64,000 nt of DNA from positions 1-64,000 of the forward strand of contig JAUCBJ010008770.1 in NCBI GenBank assembly GCA_032718475.1, read 5' to 3'. Positions 11,940 to 24,235 of the stretch are shown piece after piece (positions within the stretch are counted from its first letter, which is position 1; every line of letters starts with the position of its first letter). Source of the DNA: Nemertoderma westbladi. Lineage: Eukaryota > Xenacoelomorpha > Nemertodermatida > Nemertodermatidae. The notes beneath the pieces were generated by a model. The model worked only from the letters and a program-made list of their open reading frames with translations, searched no databases and was not told where the DNA came from. Made by a program: the position numbers and the translations under genes.

Positions 11940-12292
11940 TTAAGATGGAAGAACAATTTCTTGTATTTTGGCAAGCAGTTCCTTCACGGTGCGGTCACTG
12001 ACCTCCCTCAGTCGTCGCGTATTGGTCCGTTCCGACTGCGAAGCTTCACGAATACTGACACAGAGCATGGTGTCCGGGTCCCTTGGGGACAGACTGCCGA
12101 CACAACGAACAACAGATTGGGGCCGAAGCCCCTGGGCCAGGGGTAGGTCCGTCTCCCAGTAGCGACAGAGCAGACCCGGGGGATTGTTGGAGTCGAGTAT
12201 ACGGATCAGGGTTTCTTTGGGGTGCGAACCTGGGTTGATACTGTCGATGACTCCAAACAGGACAAAGAGAAATGGTATGTCGGACAACTCAG
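11940..12292 (-). CDS. spata22-like: SPATA22-like protein, terminal exon (OB-fold region)
   Basis: SPATA22 pairs with MEIOB to bind single-stranded DNA during meiotic recombination. The exon starts after a good acceptor (TTATTATTTCAG, cut at 12293/12292) in phase 1 and runs to a TAA at 11942-11940. The residues follow the C-terminal half of vertebrate SPATA22 as I know it: a LFVLFGVIDS strand matching LFEVLAVLDS, then VVRCVGS matching VHRCVGN, and LCVSIREAS matching QCVSVRPAS, with similar spacing and a similar distance to the stop. The preceding exon is not certain: a coding-looking stretch ends at about 14936, and LINE copy B lies between. The first exon may be at 22260-22976. The match was made by eye; the family call is probable, not proven. 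Confidence 0.6.
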
Positions 12293-12366
12293 CTGAAATA
12301 ATAAGTTATATTGTAGATGTAAAAAAGGCAGGCGAGGCGAGACATCCTGCCACCTATTAATGGACC

Positions 12367-14927
12367 TACTAGGATCGGCATGCTGCATTGCAGCTGCATT
12401 TTTAAGAATGCTATGCCGGCTTGTCGACAAAATTGCGTCGCCACAACTCCCTATCACCCATGACATTTGCTAGATCATCCGCATCTTCAAGACCAGTGTC
12501 CTTTACAATGCGTCTCAAGAAAGTCATGGGCTGTCCACCATGCTTATTCACTCCATGAGGCTGTCAAAGTACAAGATTATGCACTGGCTGGTCCTCACGG
12601 CAAAAGCAATGTCCTGCAAAGCGGAGGCGATTTTGTTCTAGTGTCAAGCTTGGGGGAACCAATGAGACACCTCCAATGTTATATAGTTTCTGGTTGGAGA
12701 TGTGTGCATTGTACTTGACACAATGAACCCGGCGTAGCATTCTTGTGAATGTGCCATCCAGAGATTTGGTGTCCTCAGCAGTTAGAGCCCAGCATGGACT
12801 CCCATAGAGGAGTACTGGAACTACTGCTGCTCTAAATAATCGGACCTTAAGTTTCCGATTAATTCTAGGTGACTTCCAAATCCTGGAAAGCCTATTCAAG
12901 GCTGCCCATGCCTTTCCCTTACGTATTCGAAGGTCCTCACCTGACTTCCGGATCCATGATCCCAGGTAACAGAAGTCATCCACATGCTCAAGCATACCAT
13001 CTTTTGAGCTTATGCTCATCCGATCAGAGACTTGCTAAGGACTTTCAAAGTTAACTGTCAAAATGTTGGTCTTTCTGGAGTTAATAAAAAGACCAACACT
13101 AGAAGCAGCATGTTCTAATGAGCTGAGGAGCCGTTGGGTTCCCTCTAGTGATTCTGGGAGTACTCCTAAGTCATTAGCATAGAACATAGTCAACAACAAT
13201 TATGAACAAGAATGGTGCAAGTGTATCTCCCTGGAGGACGCCCCATAACACTTCAAATGGTTCTGTGTCACCGTCAACAGTAGACACAAAATATGTTGTC
13301 GAACTATCGTATACTGATCTGATTGCTGCAATAATTTCATCAGGAATCCCATATAATGAAAGTATGCTGAACATACGTGAGCGAGAGACTGAATCAAAGG
13401 CCTTGAAGAAGTCAACAAAGATAACAGCCAGATGCCTGTCTTTCTTTTTTGATAATTCTTCAATTATCCTTCTAAGTGCCAAAATGGGCTCCATGGTCCC
13501 ACGACCTTTACGGAACCCATTCTGATTTCCACGGAGCAGTCTCACAATGGGATCCCTGATGCGATTTAATATAATTATATTGTATAGCTTTGCAGCAATC
13601 GAGATCAATGAGATTCCCCGAAAAGAACCATAGAGTGTTAGGTTGCCCTTCTTGGGAACTGGCACCAACTTATTTGTTTTCATTTCTTGTGGGACTCTTT
13701 GTTGTTCGGTACATGTCTACTATGATGGGATAGATGAGCTTTAAACACTCAGATATTTTAAAGACCTCAGGGGGAACACCATCTACTCCACTGGCACGAT
13801 TGGTCTTAATGCTCTTTGCAGCAACCTTCACTTCTGCAAAGGAAATATCACCAATGGGAATATCTGGGAGTACAAACATAGACACTTTTACTTCTATAAA
13901 GTTATCAGGCAATACCCTGTCATTATTGAGGAGCTTTTCCAAGTGGGCCTTCCAACCATTGAGGCGATCGGCTGGTGATTCAGCCTTAACCTTGGTGGTT
14001 GGTTGGCTTTTTCGACCAGCAAGCAAGTTGATCGATCTCCATGCCTGGGATGATTGCCTGCTGTCGTCAGCATCATTGATGGCATCAACCTGTTGGTTTA
14101 TTAGCTCCTGTAAATTAACAGAGTACTGCCTGTTCAGGGACCTAGATGCAGCCTTAACTGCATTCTTGGCCGCTGTAGTCTGTTTGAGTCGGGACTCTTT
14201 CTGCGCCTTGTAGAGGTCATTTCGGCACTTCTGAATTTTGTTGTCAGTCCAGGGGGCCCTTTTCCTGTTTCGAGGGTATACAGGAACTGTTTCTGCAGCC
14301 GCTAACTTAACTGCCTCTGTGAAGGCAGTATAGCCCTCACAGTCATCTGCTGCCTCAGAGGCAAGAACCTCATACCTGTTGCTCAGCTGTAGTGTGAAGC
14401 TGGATCTCACACTTGGCTGTTGCAACAGAGAGGACCAGTCATGCCAGGGCAAGGCAGATTTCGTTGTTCTGCTAGCACGCAGACTAAGTCTTACCTTGGC
14501 CACAATAAGGCGGTGATCACTGGAGAAGGGTCGTAGTGTAAATGCATTACAGTCTTGTATAGAGCTCCTGTATTTCCTACGAAACAGAATATGGTCTATC
14601 TGGGACTTGTGACCACTGGGTTCACTATGAGTCCATAGCTTTCTAGTTCGCTTCTTGAACTGCGTTCCAGCCGAAAACAATCCATTTCCAGAGATAAAAT
14701 CTTGAAAATGGACGGAATTTCGGTTAACACTATTGCTATAGACCCAGGGCGATGTAGGTGATTGATGCAGACTTGCATTAAAGTCTCCCAGGAATGTTAA
14801 GAATACATACTGATCCACTCCATCAGTAGCTGCTTGTAGATTCTGGTAGTAATTTTCCACCTCCTCTACTCGGGCAACACTAGTTGGAGAGTAGCACACA
14901 ATCAGAACCACCTTAGGAAACTTCTTA
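12367..14927 (-). mobile_element. LINE copy B, 5'-truncated, with 11-bp target duplication
   Basis: Same family as 5640-9262, in reverse. It begins within the endonuclease domain (at the KKFPKVV block) and ends with the GCATGCCGATCCTAGTA tail. ATTAATGGACC flanks it on both sides (12356-12366 and 14928-14938), a typical target-site duplication. Frames: 14927-13670 (endonuclease, linker), 13683-13174 (RT to motif B) and 13019-12564 (C-terminal part). Frameshifts lie near 13680, the catalytic Asp-pair region (about 13180) carries a large deletion relative to copy A, and a TGA follows the HNLVL block near 12564. It cannot move by itself. Confidence 0.9.
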
Positions 14928-14935
14928 ATTAATGG

Positions 14936-14998
14936 ACCAAGCAGCTGCTGAATGCTGTTTGCCGAAAACGCTGCAGTCTCTGCAACCAACGGTATAAG
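14936..14998 (-). other. Coding-looking stretch, possible exon of the SPATA22-like gene
   Basis: After a possible acceptor (GGTTGCAG, about 14992) the - strand encodes a helix-like ETAAFSANSIQQLLGPL. If joined in phase 1 at the TTAATAG|GT that lay here before LINE copy B inserted, it would run directly into the terminal exon at 12292, and the joined order resembles the ISAVIESMKYW...LLFEVL part of SPATA22. This rests on pattern matching over a short stretch. If it is right, the LINE separates the exon from its donor. Confidence 0.3.
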
Positions 14999-15261
14999 GA
15001 CGGTATTTACACTGCCTCAAAATATACACTGCACTCCACCCACATTGTAAATTCCTATTGGTATATAAAACACTCAAAAGCTCCTTTCCTAAAAAGCTCT
15101 ATCGTTGTAAAACTTTTATAACTATACCAATTCATCTCAATCGAAGAGCGGAATTACCAATTGATGTTGAAATCAATAATATTATTACTATACTTTATAA
15201 CATGAGAATGAAGTTGCACTTTATTGGAAAACGAAAACACCCTTTCTACTCATCTCCAAGC

Positions 15262-15822
15262 TTTAACTTTAGATGTTATAGAACAAGTAATTTACACCCA
15301 CCTATTCCTCTGCAATGTCGTGCTGCTGTTATAGAACAGGTTATTTACACCCACCTACTCCTCACAATGTCGAGCTGCTGTTATAGAACAGGTTATTTAC
15401 ACCCACCTACTCCTCTGCAATGTCGAGCAGCTGTTATAGAACAGGTTATTTACACCCATCTACTACTCTCCAATGTCGAGCAGCTGTTATAGAACAGGTT
15501 ATTTACACCCACCTACTCCTCACAATGTCGAGCTGCTGTTATAGAACAAGTTATTTACACCCACCTACTCCTCTCTAATGTCGAGCAGCTGTTATAGAAC
15601 AAGTTATTTACACCCACCTACTCCTATACAATGTCGAGCTGCTGTTATAGAACAAGTTATTTACACCCACCTACTCCTCTCTAATGTCGAGCAGCTGTTA
15701 TAGAACAAGTTATTTACACCCACCTACTCCTCTCTAATGTCGAGCAGCTGTTATAGAACAAGTTATTTACACCCACCTACTCCTCTCCAATGTCGAGCAG
15801 CTGTTATAGAACAGGTTATCAC
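15262..15822 (+). repeat. 52-53-bp minisatellite, about 11 copies
   Basis: Units contain TTATAGAACA, TTATTTACACCCACCTACTC and AATGTCGAGC. They vary by a few bases (CAATG/TAATG, AACAGG/AACAAG). No gene is seen between 14999 and 15262 or between 15823 and 16115. Confidence 0.93.
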
Positions 15823-16124
15823 ACGGAGACTTTTGTCGATATAAGGTTGGGAGACGAGTGTTTTACCAACACGACTTTGCGATTTGGTTGGGGATCGACT
15901 AGATTGAGGAGTTGGAATGGACTTGGAGTTATGGAACTGGATAGCAGGTGGTATTCCGTCACCCTACAATGTGATAATAATTATTATAAACTTTTATTAC
16001 TTCGAGTTAAACTGCATTACAAAGAGGATAAAAATATGCTTTATTTTAGTAGAAGTTGTTGTATTTTTTAAAAGATCCACTCTTGAATTAGTAGTAGTTT
16101 AATGTAACTAAATTTATGGGATAT

Positions 16125-19100
16125 GGTGTACCTGTATATGTACGGGTACACCATGCCCTGGAATATTGTGTACCTGTATATGTACGGGTACGCCATGCCC
16201 TGGAATATTGTGTACCTGTATATGTACGGGTAAGCCATGCCCTGGAATATTGTGTACCTGTATATGTACGGGTACGCCATGCCCTGGAATATTGTGTACC
16301 TGTATATGTACGGGTAAGACATGCCCTGGAATATTGTGTACCTGTATACGTACGGGTACGCCATGCCCTGGAATATTGTGTACCTGTATATGTACGGGTA
16401 CACCATGCCCTGGAATATTGTGTACCTGTATATGTACGGGTACGTGTACGCCATGCCCTGGAATATTGTGTACCTGTATATGTACGGGTACGTGTACGCC
16501 ATGCCCTGGAATATTGTGTACCTGTATATGTACGTGTACGCCATGCCCTGGAATATTGTATACCTGTATATGTACGGGTACGTGTACGCCATGCCCTGGA
16601 ATATTGTGTACCTGTATATGTACGGGTACACCATGCCCTGGAATATTGTGTACCTGTATATGTACGGGTACACCATGCCATGGAATATTGTGTACCTGTA
16701 TATGTACGGGTACGGGTACACCATGCCCTGGAATATTGTGTACCTGTATATGTACGGGTACACCATGCCCTGGAATATTGTGTACCTGTATATGTACGGG
16801 TACACCATGCCCTGGAATATTGTGTACCTGTATATGTACGGGTACGCCATGCCCTGGAATATTGTGTACCTGTATATGTACGGGTACGGGTACACCATGC
16901 CCTGGAATATTGTGTACCTGTATATGTACGGGTACACCATGCCCTGGAATATTGTGTACCTGTATATGTACGGGTACACCATGCCCTGGAATATTGTGTA
17001 CCTGTATATGTACGGGTACGCCATGCCCTGGAATATTGTGTACCTGTATATGTACGGGTACACCATGCCCTGGAATATTGTGTACCTGTATATGTACGGG
17101 TACACCATGCCCTGGAATATTGTGTACCTGTATATGTACGGGTACGTGTACGCCATGCCCTGGAATATTGTGTACCTGTATATGTACGGGTACGTGTACG
17201 CCATGCCCTGGAATATTGTGTACCTGTATATGTACGTGTACGCCATGCCCTGGAATATTGTATACCTGTATATGTACGGGTACGCCATGCCCTGGAATAT
17301 TGTGTACCTGTATATGTACGGGTACACCATGCCCTGGAATATTGTGTACCTGTATATGTACGGGTACACCATGCCATGGAATATTGTGTACCTGTATATG
17401 TACGGGTACGTGTACGCCATGCCCTGGAATATTGTGTACCTGTATATGTACGGGTACACCATGCCCTGGAATATTGTGTACCTGTATATGTACGGGTACA
17501 CCATGCCCTGGAATATTGTGTACCTGTATATGTACGGGTACACCATGCCCTGGAATATTGTGTACCTGTATATGTACGGGTACACCATGCCCTGGAATAT
17601 TGTGTACCTGTATATGTACGGGTACACCATGCCCTGGAATATTGTGTACCTGTATATGTACGGGTACACCATGCCCTGGAATATTGTGTACCTGTATATG
17701 TACGGGTACGTGTACGCCATGCCCTGGAATATTGTGTACCTGTATATGTACGGGTACGCCATGCCCTGGAATATTGTGTACCTGTATATGTACGGGTACG
17801 GGTACGCCATGCCCTGGAATATTGTGTACCTGTATATGTACGGGTACGTGTACGCCATGCCCTGGAATATTGTGTACCTGTATATGTACGGGTACGCCAT
17901 GCCCTGGAATATTGTGTACCTGTATATGTACGCGTACGGGTACGCCATGCCCTGGAATATTGTGTACCTGTATATGTACGGGTACGCCATGCCCTGGAAT
18001 ATTGTGTACCTGTATATGTACGTGTACACCATGCCCTGGAATATTGTGTACCTGTATATGTACGGGTACACCATGCCCTGGAATATTGTGTACCTGTATA
18101 TGTACGGGTACGCCATGCCCTGGAATATTGTGTACCTGTATATGTACGGGTACGCCATGCCCTGGAATATTGTGTACCTGTATATGTACGGGTACGCCAT
18201 GCCCTGGAATATTGTGTACCTGTATATGTACGGGTACACCATGCCCTGGAATATTGTGTACCTGTATATGTACGGGTACACCATGCCCTGGAATATTGTG
18301 TACCTGTATATGTACGGGTACACCATGCCCTGGAATATTGTGTACCTGTATATGTACGGGTACACCATGCCCTGGAATATTGTGTACCTGTATATGTACG
18401 GGTACACCATGCCCTGGAATATTGTGTGCCTGTATATGTACGGGTACACCATGCCCTGGAATATTGTGTACCTGTATATGTACGGGTACACCATGCCCTG
18501 GAATATTGTGTACCTGTATATGTACGGGTACGTGTACGCCATGCCCTGGAATATTGTGTACCTGTATATGTACGGGTACACCATGCCCTGGAATATTGTG
18601 TACCTGTATATGTACGGGTACACCATGCCCTGGAATATTGTGTACCTGTATATGTACGGGTACGTGTACGCCATGCCCTGGAATATTGTGTACCTGTATA
18701 TGTACGGGTACACCATGCCCTGGAATATTGTGTACCTGTATATGTACGGGTACACCATGCCCTGGAATATTGTGTACCTGTATATGTACGGGTACGGGTA
18801 CACCATGCCCTGGAATATTGTGTACCTGTATATGTACGGGTACGGGTACACCATGCCCTGGAATATTGTGTACCTGTATATGTACGGGTACACCATGCCC
18901 TGGAATATTGTGTACCTGTATATGTACGGGTACACCATGCCCTGGAATATTGTGTACCTGTATATGTACGGGTACGTGTACGCCATGCCCTGGAATATTG
19001 TGTACCTGTATATGTACGGGTACACCATGCCCTGGAATATTGTGTACCTGTATATGTACGGGTACACCATGCCCTGGAATATTGTGTACCTGTATATGTA

Positions 19101-21105
19101 CGGGTACGCCATGCCCTGGAATATTGTGTACCTGTATATGTACGGGTACGCCATGCCCTGGAATATTGTGTACCTGTATATGTACGGGTACACCATGCCC
19201 TGGAATATTGTGTACCTGTATATGTACGGGTACGGGTACACCATGCCCTGGAATATTGTGTACCTGTATATGTACGGGTACGGGTACACCATGCCCTGGA
19301 ATATTGTGTACCTGTATATGTACGGGTACGTGTACACCATGCCATGGAATATTGTGTACCTGTATATGTACGGGTACACCATGCCCTGGAATATTGTGTA
19401 CCTGTATATGTACGGGTACACCATGCCCTGGAATATTGTGTACCTGTATATGTACGGGTACACCATGCCCTGGAATATTGTGTACCTGTATATGTACGGG
19501 TACACCATGCCCTGGAATATTGTGTACCTGTATATGTACGGGTACACCATGCCCTGGAATATTGTGTACCTGTATATGTACGGGTACACCATGCCCTGGA
19601 ATATTGTGTACCTGTATATGTACGGGTACGGGTACACCATGCCCTGGAATATTGTGTACCTGTATATGTACGGGTACGCCATGCCCTGGAATATTGTGTA
19701 CCTGTATATGTACGGGTACACCATGCCCTGGAATATTGTGTACCTGTATATGTACGGGTACACCATGCCCTGGAATATTGTGTACCTGTATATGTACGGG
19801 TACACCATGCCCTGGAATATTGTGTACCTGTATATGTACGGGTACACCATGCCCTGGAATATTGTGTACCTGTATATGTACGGGTACACCATGCCCTGGA
19901 ATATTGTGTACCTGTATATGTACGGGTACACCATGCCCTGGAATATTGTGTACCTGTATATGTACGGGTACACCATGCCCTGGAATATTGTGTACCTGTA
20001 TATGTACGGGTACACCATGCCCTGGAATATTGTGTACCTGTATATGTACGGGTACACCATGCCCTGGAATATTGTGTACCTGTATATGTACGGGTACGGG
20101 TACACCATGCCCTGGAATATTGTGTACCTGTATATGTACGGGTACGCCATGCCCTGGAATATTGTGTACCTGTATATGTACGGGTACACCATGCCCTGGA
20201 ATATTGTGTACCTGTATATGTACGGGTACACCATGCCCTGGAATATTGTGTACCTGTATATGTACGGGTACACCATGCCCTGGAATATTGTGTACCTGTA
20301 TATGTACGGGTACACCATGCCCTGGAATATTGTGTACCTGTATATGTACGGGTACACCATGCCCTGGAATATTGTGTACCTGTATATGTACGGGTACACC
20401 ATGCCCTGGAATATTGTGTACCTGTATATGTACGGGTACGCCATGCCCTGGAATATTGTGTACCTGTATATGTACGGGTACACCATGCCCTGGAATATTG
20501 TGTACCTGTATATGTACGGGTACGCCATGCCCTGGAATATTGCGTACCTGTATATGTACGGGTACGCCATGCCCTGGAATATTGCGTACCTGTATATGTA
20601 CGGGTACACCATGCCCTGGAATATTGTGTACCTGTATATGTACGGGTACACCATGCCCTGGAATATTGTGTACCTGTATATGTACGGGTACACCATGCCC
20701 TGGAATATTGTGTACCTGTATATGTACGGGTACACCATGCCCTGGAATATTGTGTACCTGTATATGTACGGGTACACCATGCCCTGGAATATTGTGTACC
20801 TGTATATGTACGGGTACACCATGCCCTGGAATATTGTGTACCTGTATATGTACGGGTACACCATGCCCTGGAATATTGTGTACCTGTATATGTACGGGTA
20901 CGCCATGCCCTGGAATATTGTGTACCTGTATATGTACGGGTACGCCATGCCCTGGAATATTGTGTACCTGTATATGTACGGGTACGCCATGCCCTGGAAT
21001 ATTGTGTACCTGTATATGTACGGGTACGTGTACGCCATGCCCTGGAATATTGTGTACCTGTATATGTACGGGTACGGGTACACCATGCCCTGGAATATTG
21101 TGTCG
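16125..21105. repeat. 5 kb satellite of 42/48-bp units
   Basis: Roughly 115 near-identical units of 42 bp; some units are 48 bp by an extra GGGTAC or GTGTAC. Core strings are TGTACCTGTATATGTAC, GGGTAC, (A/G)CCATGCCCTGGAATATTG. Rare variants mark internal duplications: TTGTATACC at about 16556 and 17248, CCATGCCATGG at about 16674, 17371 and 19338, TTGCGTACC in two adjacent units near 20540 and 20583. No stop triplet occurs in the unit on either strand, so long ORFs appear in all frames. This is a sequence property, not evidence of a gene. If the SPATA22-like gene spans 11.9-23 kb, the array is intronic. Confidence 0.95.
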
Positions 21106-21686
21106 TAATTCAGTTGCTCCCTTCATTCCCAACTCATACCCAAAATTTTCTACATTATGAAACTTGCCTCCCTCCTAATTCCTGGCTGAACTAGAATTTT
21201 AATTTTCGCTTTCATTCTCTGTCGATATTGCATCAGTCACACTGCAGTGATTCCTCAACCTTATAGCTTATATCGGTGGTACCAATAAAAAAAAGTAAAG
21301 AACTGCTCGCGAACTATTCCTTGCTGCGAGATTTCACTCTCACTGCGAGCTGTTATTCTAGCTGGAGATTTCATTGTTGCAATGTTGCTGCGAGATTTCA
21401 CTTTCGCTGCGAGCACCGTCTTTATACTGTCACAAACAATAATTACTGTAGTTTAGAAAGAACCATTAACATCAACTATAAGTATAACACATGGGTAATG
21501 AAATATAAACATATATCATATAGATTTTACATATAAATTAAATTATTATAAATAAAATAACATAATAACATAAAGCAATAAAAATATAATATAATATAAC
21601 AAATTAATATTAATAAAATAAATTTAAAAAATAACAAATTAATATTAATAAAATACATTTAAAAAATAAAACATTAAATTACATAC
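21106..21686. other. Non-coding, AT-rich
   Basis: Includes a short GCGAGATTTCACT repeat at 21305-21415 and an A/T-rich segment at 21500-21680 with the 32-base string around ATAACAAATTAATATTAATA repeated at 21594 and 21632. No gene seen. Confidence 0.5.
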
Positions 21687-21828
21687 TCTACGTAGGTAGT
21701 CATGTAGCACATGCGAAGCATTACAGATCTCGTCAATTATTACAATTCTATTGTCAGATTTGAGAACTCTTATTGTAATCTGAGTTAATGGAGCAAATTG
21801 ACCGAAAACACCAAGGAGGGTGACCAAA
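21687..21828 (-). CDS. Possible internal exon, OB-strand-like
   Basis: A 142-base open stretch between an acceptor-like TTAATAG (cut at 21829/21828) and a GTATGT donor (21686). Read in phase 2 it gives 47 residues, with LLGVFGQFAPLTQITIRVL then DNRIVIIDE, alternating strands as in an OB fold, and LRR at the donor. It resembles in pattern the start of the SPATA22-like exon at 12292. Its phases do not join directly to the exon at 22260 (phase 0) or at 12292 (phase 1), so a link would need extra exons. Hypothetical. Confidence 0.3.
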
Positions 21829-22259
21829 CTATTAATTTAAATCATTAAGGGAAAGGACCATGTTATAGTGTCGGTGTTCTCTGTTTTTTTTATCCGAACC
21901 AATAATAAATCCTAAACAAAACGATACTTTAAATTTTCCTACGGTCAATTTGCACTGAAGATTATTTTTTTAACTTGCAGTCAGTTTTTACCCCCAACAA
22001 TATATTTTAACTTGTACAAAGAAAATAAACAGGAAGTACTGTATATATGATAATAATAACTTTAAAGAACTTAAGGATGATGAGAAAGTCGATAGTTTTG
22101 TACCAGTAAAGGGGCGACAACATAATTTTGATCGATTTCAGGACGAATTTGAGTGAATGTAGCCCCATATTACTGGCTGTAATTTGTACTCAAACTCGCA
22201 AACTAAAAGGAATAAAAACGGTTTGCTTTATTCGTCTCAGCAATAATTGTTTAACTTAC

Positions 22260-22976
22260 CACAGGCATAACAGGGTTTCCATCACTAAGAATCCTTCGAG
22301 AACACAGAACCTGATAATTGTTTGGGTTAGGAAACTTGTTTTCGGTAGGGAATTCCATGGATTGATGTATCTGAGGTGCAGGCTGATACTGTGGAGCAGA
22401 GGCGTCTAGCATGGGCTGATTGTTCTGCTGATGATACTGAACCGTGGGGTTAGGTAGCGGTCTATACATGTTGGAGGGCTGCGACGTGAATCCACTACTT
22501 TGCATTGAGAATTGATCGGAGGGATATGTAGAATATTGTGCTGGGGGATCCTCCATAAGTTGATTGTAAATGGGCTGGAGTGGCTGCCGTTGAGGCGTTT
22601 GGTTGAAACTAAGCTGATGTTGTGGATACGGTGTAGAAGGTTGGTTTCTACCAGGTTGCTGGAAGGGATACGGTGTAGTTGGTTGTTGGTTCATTCCAGG
22701 TTGGGGGCGTGGATATGGTGTAGATGGTTGTTGGTTCCTTCCAAGTTGGGGGCGTGGATATGGTGTAGAAGGTTGGTTAGTTCTGCCCTGCCTATTATAT
22801 GGTACAATTCTATTGCGATCACTGATATCGGTTCGATTTGCTCTAGGAGTTCCATATGTTTTAGCTGTAGGGAATTTATTGACCGAATTTTCATTATTCG
22901 GATGGGAGAGTAAACGATTTGACTTCTTCATCCTTATATCATAAACAATATGGGTTATATAGGAAATATCGGACAT
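22260..22976 (-). CDS. Pro/Gln-rich protein, first coding exon (5' end of gene)
   Basis: Open for 239 codons and ending at a strong donor (CCTGTG|GTAAGTT, 22260/22259, phase 0). ATG choices are 22976 and 22931; the second starts MKKSN and is followed by a basic, Asn-rich stretch, and I slightly prefer it. The middle holds four tandem copies of about 15 residues (NQPSTPYPRPQLGR type), then Gln/Pro/Tyr-rich low complexity. Amino-acid bias, length and a consensus donor argue for a real exon. It lies on the same strand and upstream of the SPATA22-like terminal exon, and SPATA22 also has a disordered N-terminus starting MK, so it may be the first exon of that gene, separated by the 5 kb satellite. 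That link is inference. Function otherwise unknown. Confidence 0.55.
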
Positions 22977-23891
22977 TCACATTTTATTAGTAGAGTACGC
23001 CTAGGCCTAACGCAGAGTAACAAACATACCGTATTGTATGGTTGTAAAGTAAAAGTATATCTAACTGTTACTGTTCTGCTACTGTAGAACTCGAGGGCAA
23101 TGGACAATGAAGGGACTCGACGGATAGGAGGATTTTCTCCAAACAATACATGAGAGTCATTCAGAGCAACGATAACTACGGTAGGCCTACAGTACCGGTA
23201 TGTAGGCTAGACGGAGGCCTAATTTCTGTTCTTAGAATCGAAAAATATCATAAAATTTTGAGCGCGTGACAATAATTTACAACAAACTTTCAAATAGGAG
23301 CCAGCGTCAATCTGTATCGTCAATTCAAAGTCAAATTTTAATTTACGTAGGGGTACCGGTATTGCGGTATACCGCTACTGTTTACAGTTTAGATGGTTAG
23401 GTGTCAATATAATAGTACTTAGTACCTTACCCAATACGGTTTGTAATTAATGGGCAACCATAAACAAATAAAAGCAACAAGCCAACTGCTACCTGTTACA
23501 GTAGTACCTACCTCAAGTAGTATACCTAGTATAGGTAGTTGGGAAGTATTAACAAACAAGTAAGGTAGGCAAGCCCCCTACCATAGAAGTTTTGATAACT
23601 GTAGGCCTACGCCGCAGATACATTGTAGGCCTGAATCGTGAAATTATCTTTCAGTTTGTATTACGGTATCGGTACCGGTAACTATCAATTATTCTCATCT
23701 ACCATTAATCCTACAATACGGTACCGGTACTAGAAAGAAGAAGCAGAATGATTTGAAAACTTTCATTTCAGTTTAACCTTTGTGAGATTGCTTTTCGATA
23801 TAATTATGTAATACTGTATGTATTATAAGTTGGTCCTAATTAAAAGGGGTTAAATTGTATAATAAACAACTACAGTGGCTGACTTGGGCCA
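22977..23891. other. Non-coding, upstream of the Pro/Gln-rich exon
   Basis: Rich in TAGGCCTA and CGGTACCG palindromes. Possible promoter region of the - strand gene; no TATA box or start site can be fixed. Confidence 0.4.
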
Positions 23892-24186
23892 ATTAATCTC
23901 GCCCATGTGAAGAATACTAGGATTTCACTTCTCGGTCGACTTTTTATTGGAATTTTATATATGAAGATTTTTAATTTTTTTTAATTTATCTTTATTAAGT
24001 GTTTTATATCGCTTATTTCTGTCTTATATAACCTGTACATATACTAATTTGTTTATTGTTTTGGTTAGATTCAGCCCTTCTGTAACCTGTATTTTTGGTG
24101 AAAACCTGGTATTCTTCACATAGGGGTAACTGCAAAGTGAAATATAACGGCAGAAAGTCTGGTATACTTCACATGGGCCATTAATC
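23892..24186. mobile_element. MITE-like element with imperfect inverted ends
   Basis: 23892-23917 and 24162-24186 are inverted, imperfect copies (core ATTAAT..GCCCATGTGAAG.ATAC). The right flank, GTGGGGCGAGTCAAAACTGC to 24235, matches 10713-10770, so this belongs to a dispersed family. No ORF of note. Confidence 0.5.
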
Positions 24187-24235
24187 TTGTGGGGCGAGTC
24201 AAAACTGCGAGCCATCAGCAAACTGTTATAATTAT

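Noticed and set aside
16068-21194. ORFs of 1,085-1,692 codons on both strands across the 5 kb satellite
   Set aside because: All frames are open because the repeat unit lacks stop words; no unique N- or C-terminal domain, no splice structure, no known repeat protein.
22035-22157. + strand frame ending FKELKDDEKVDSFVPVKG... with an acceptor-like TTAACTTGCAG upstream
   Set aside because: About 60 codons, no donor, no family match, opposite to the supported - strand exon; too weak to call.
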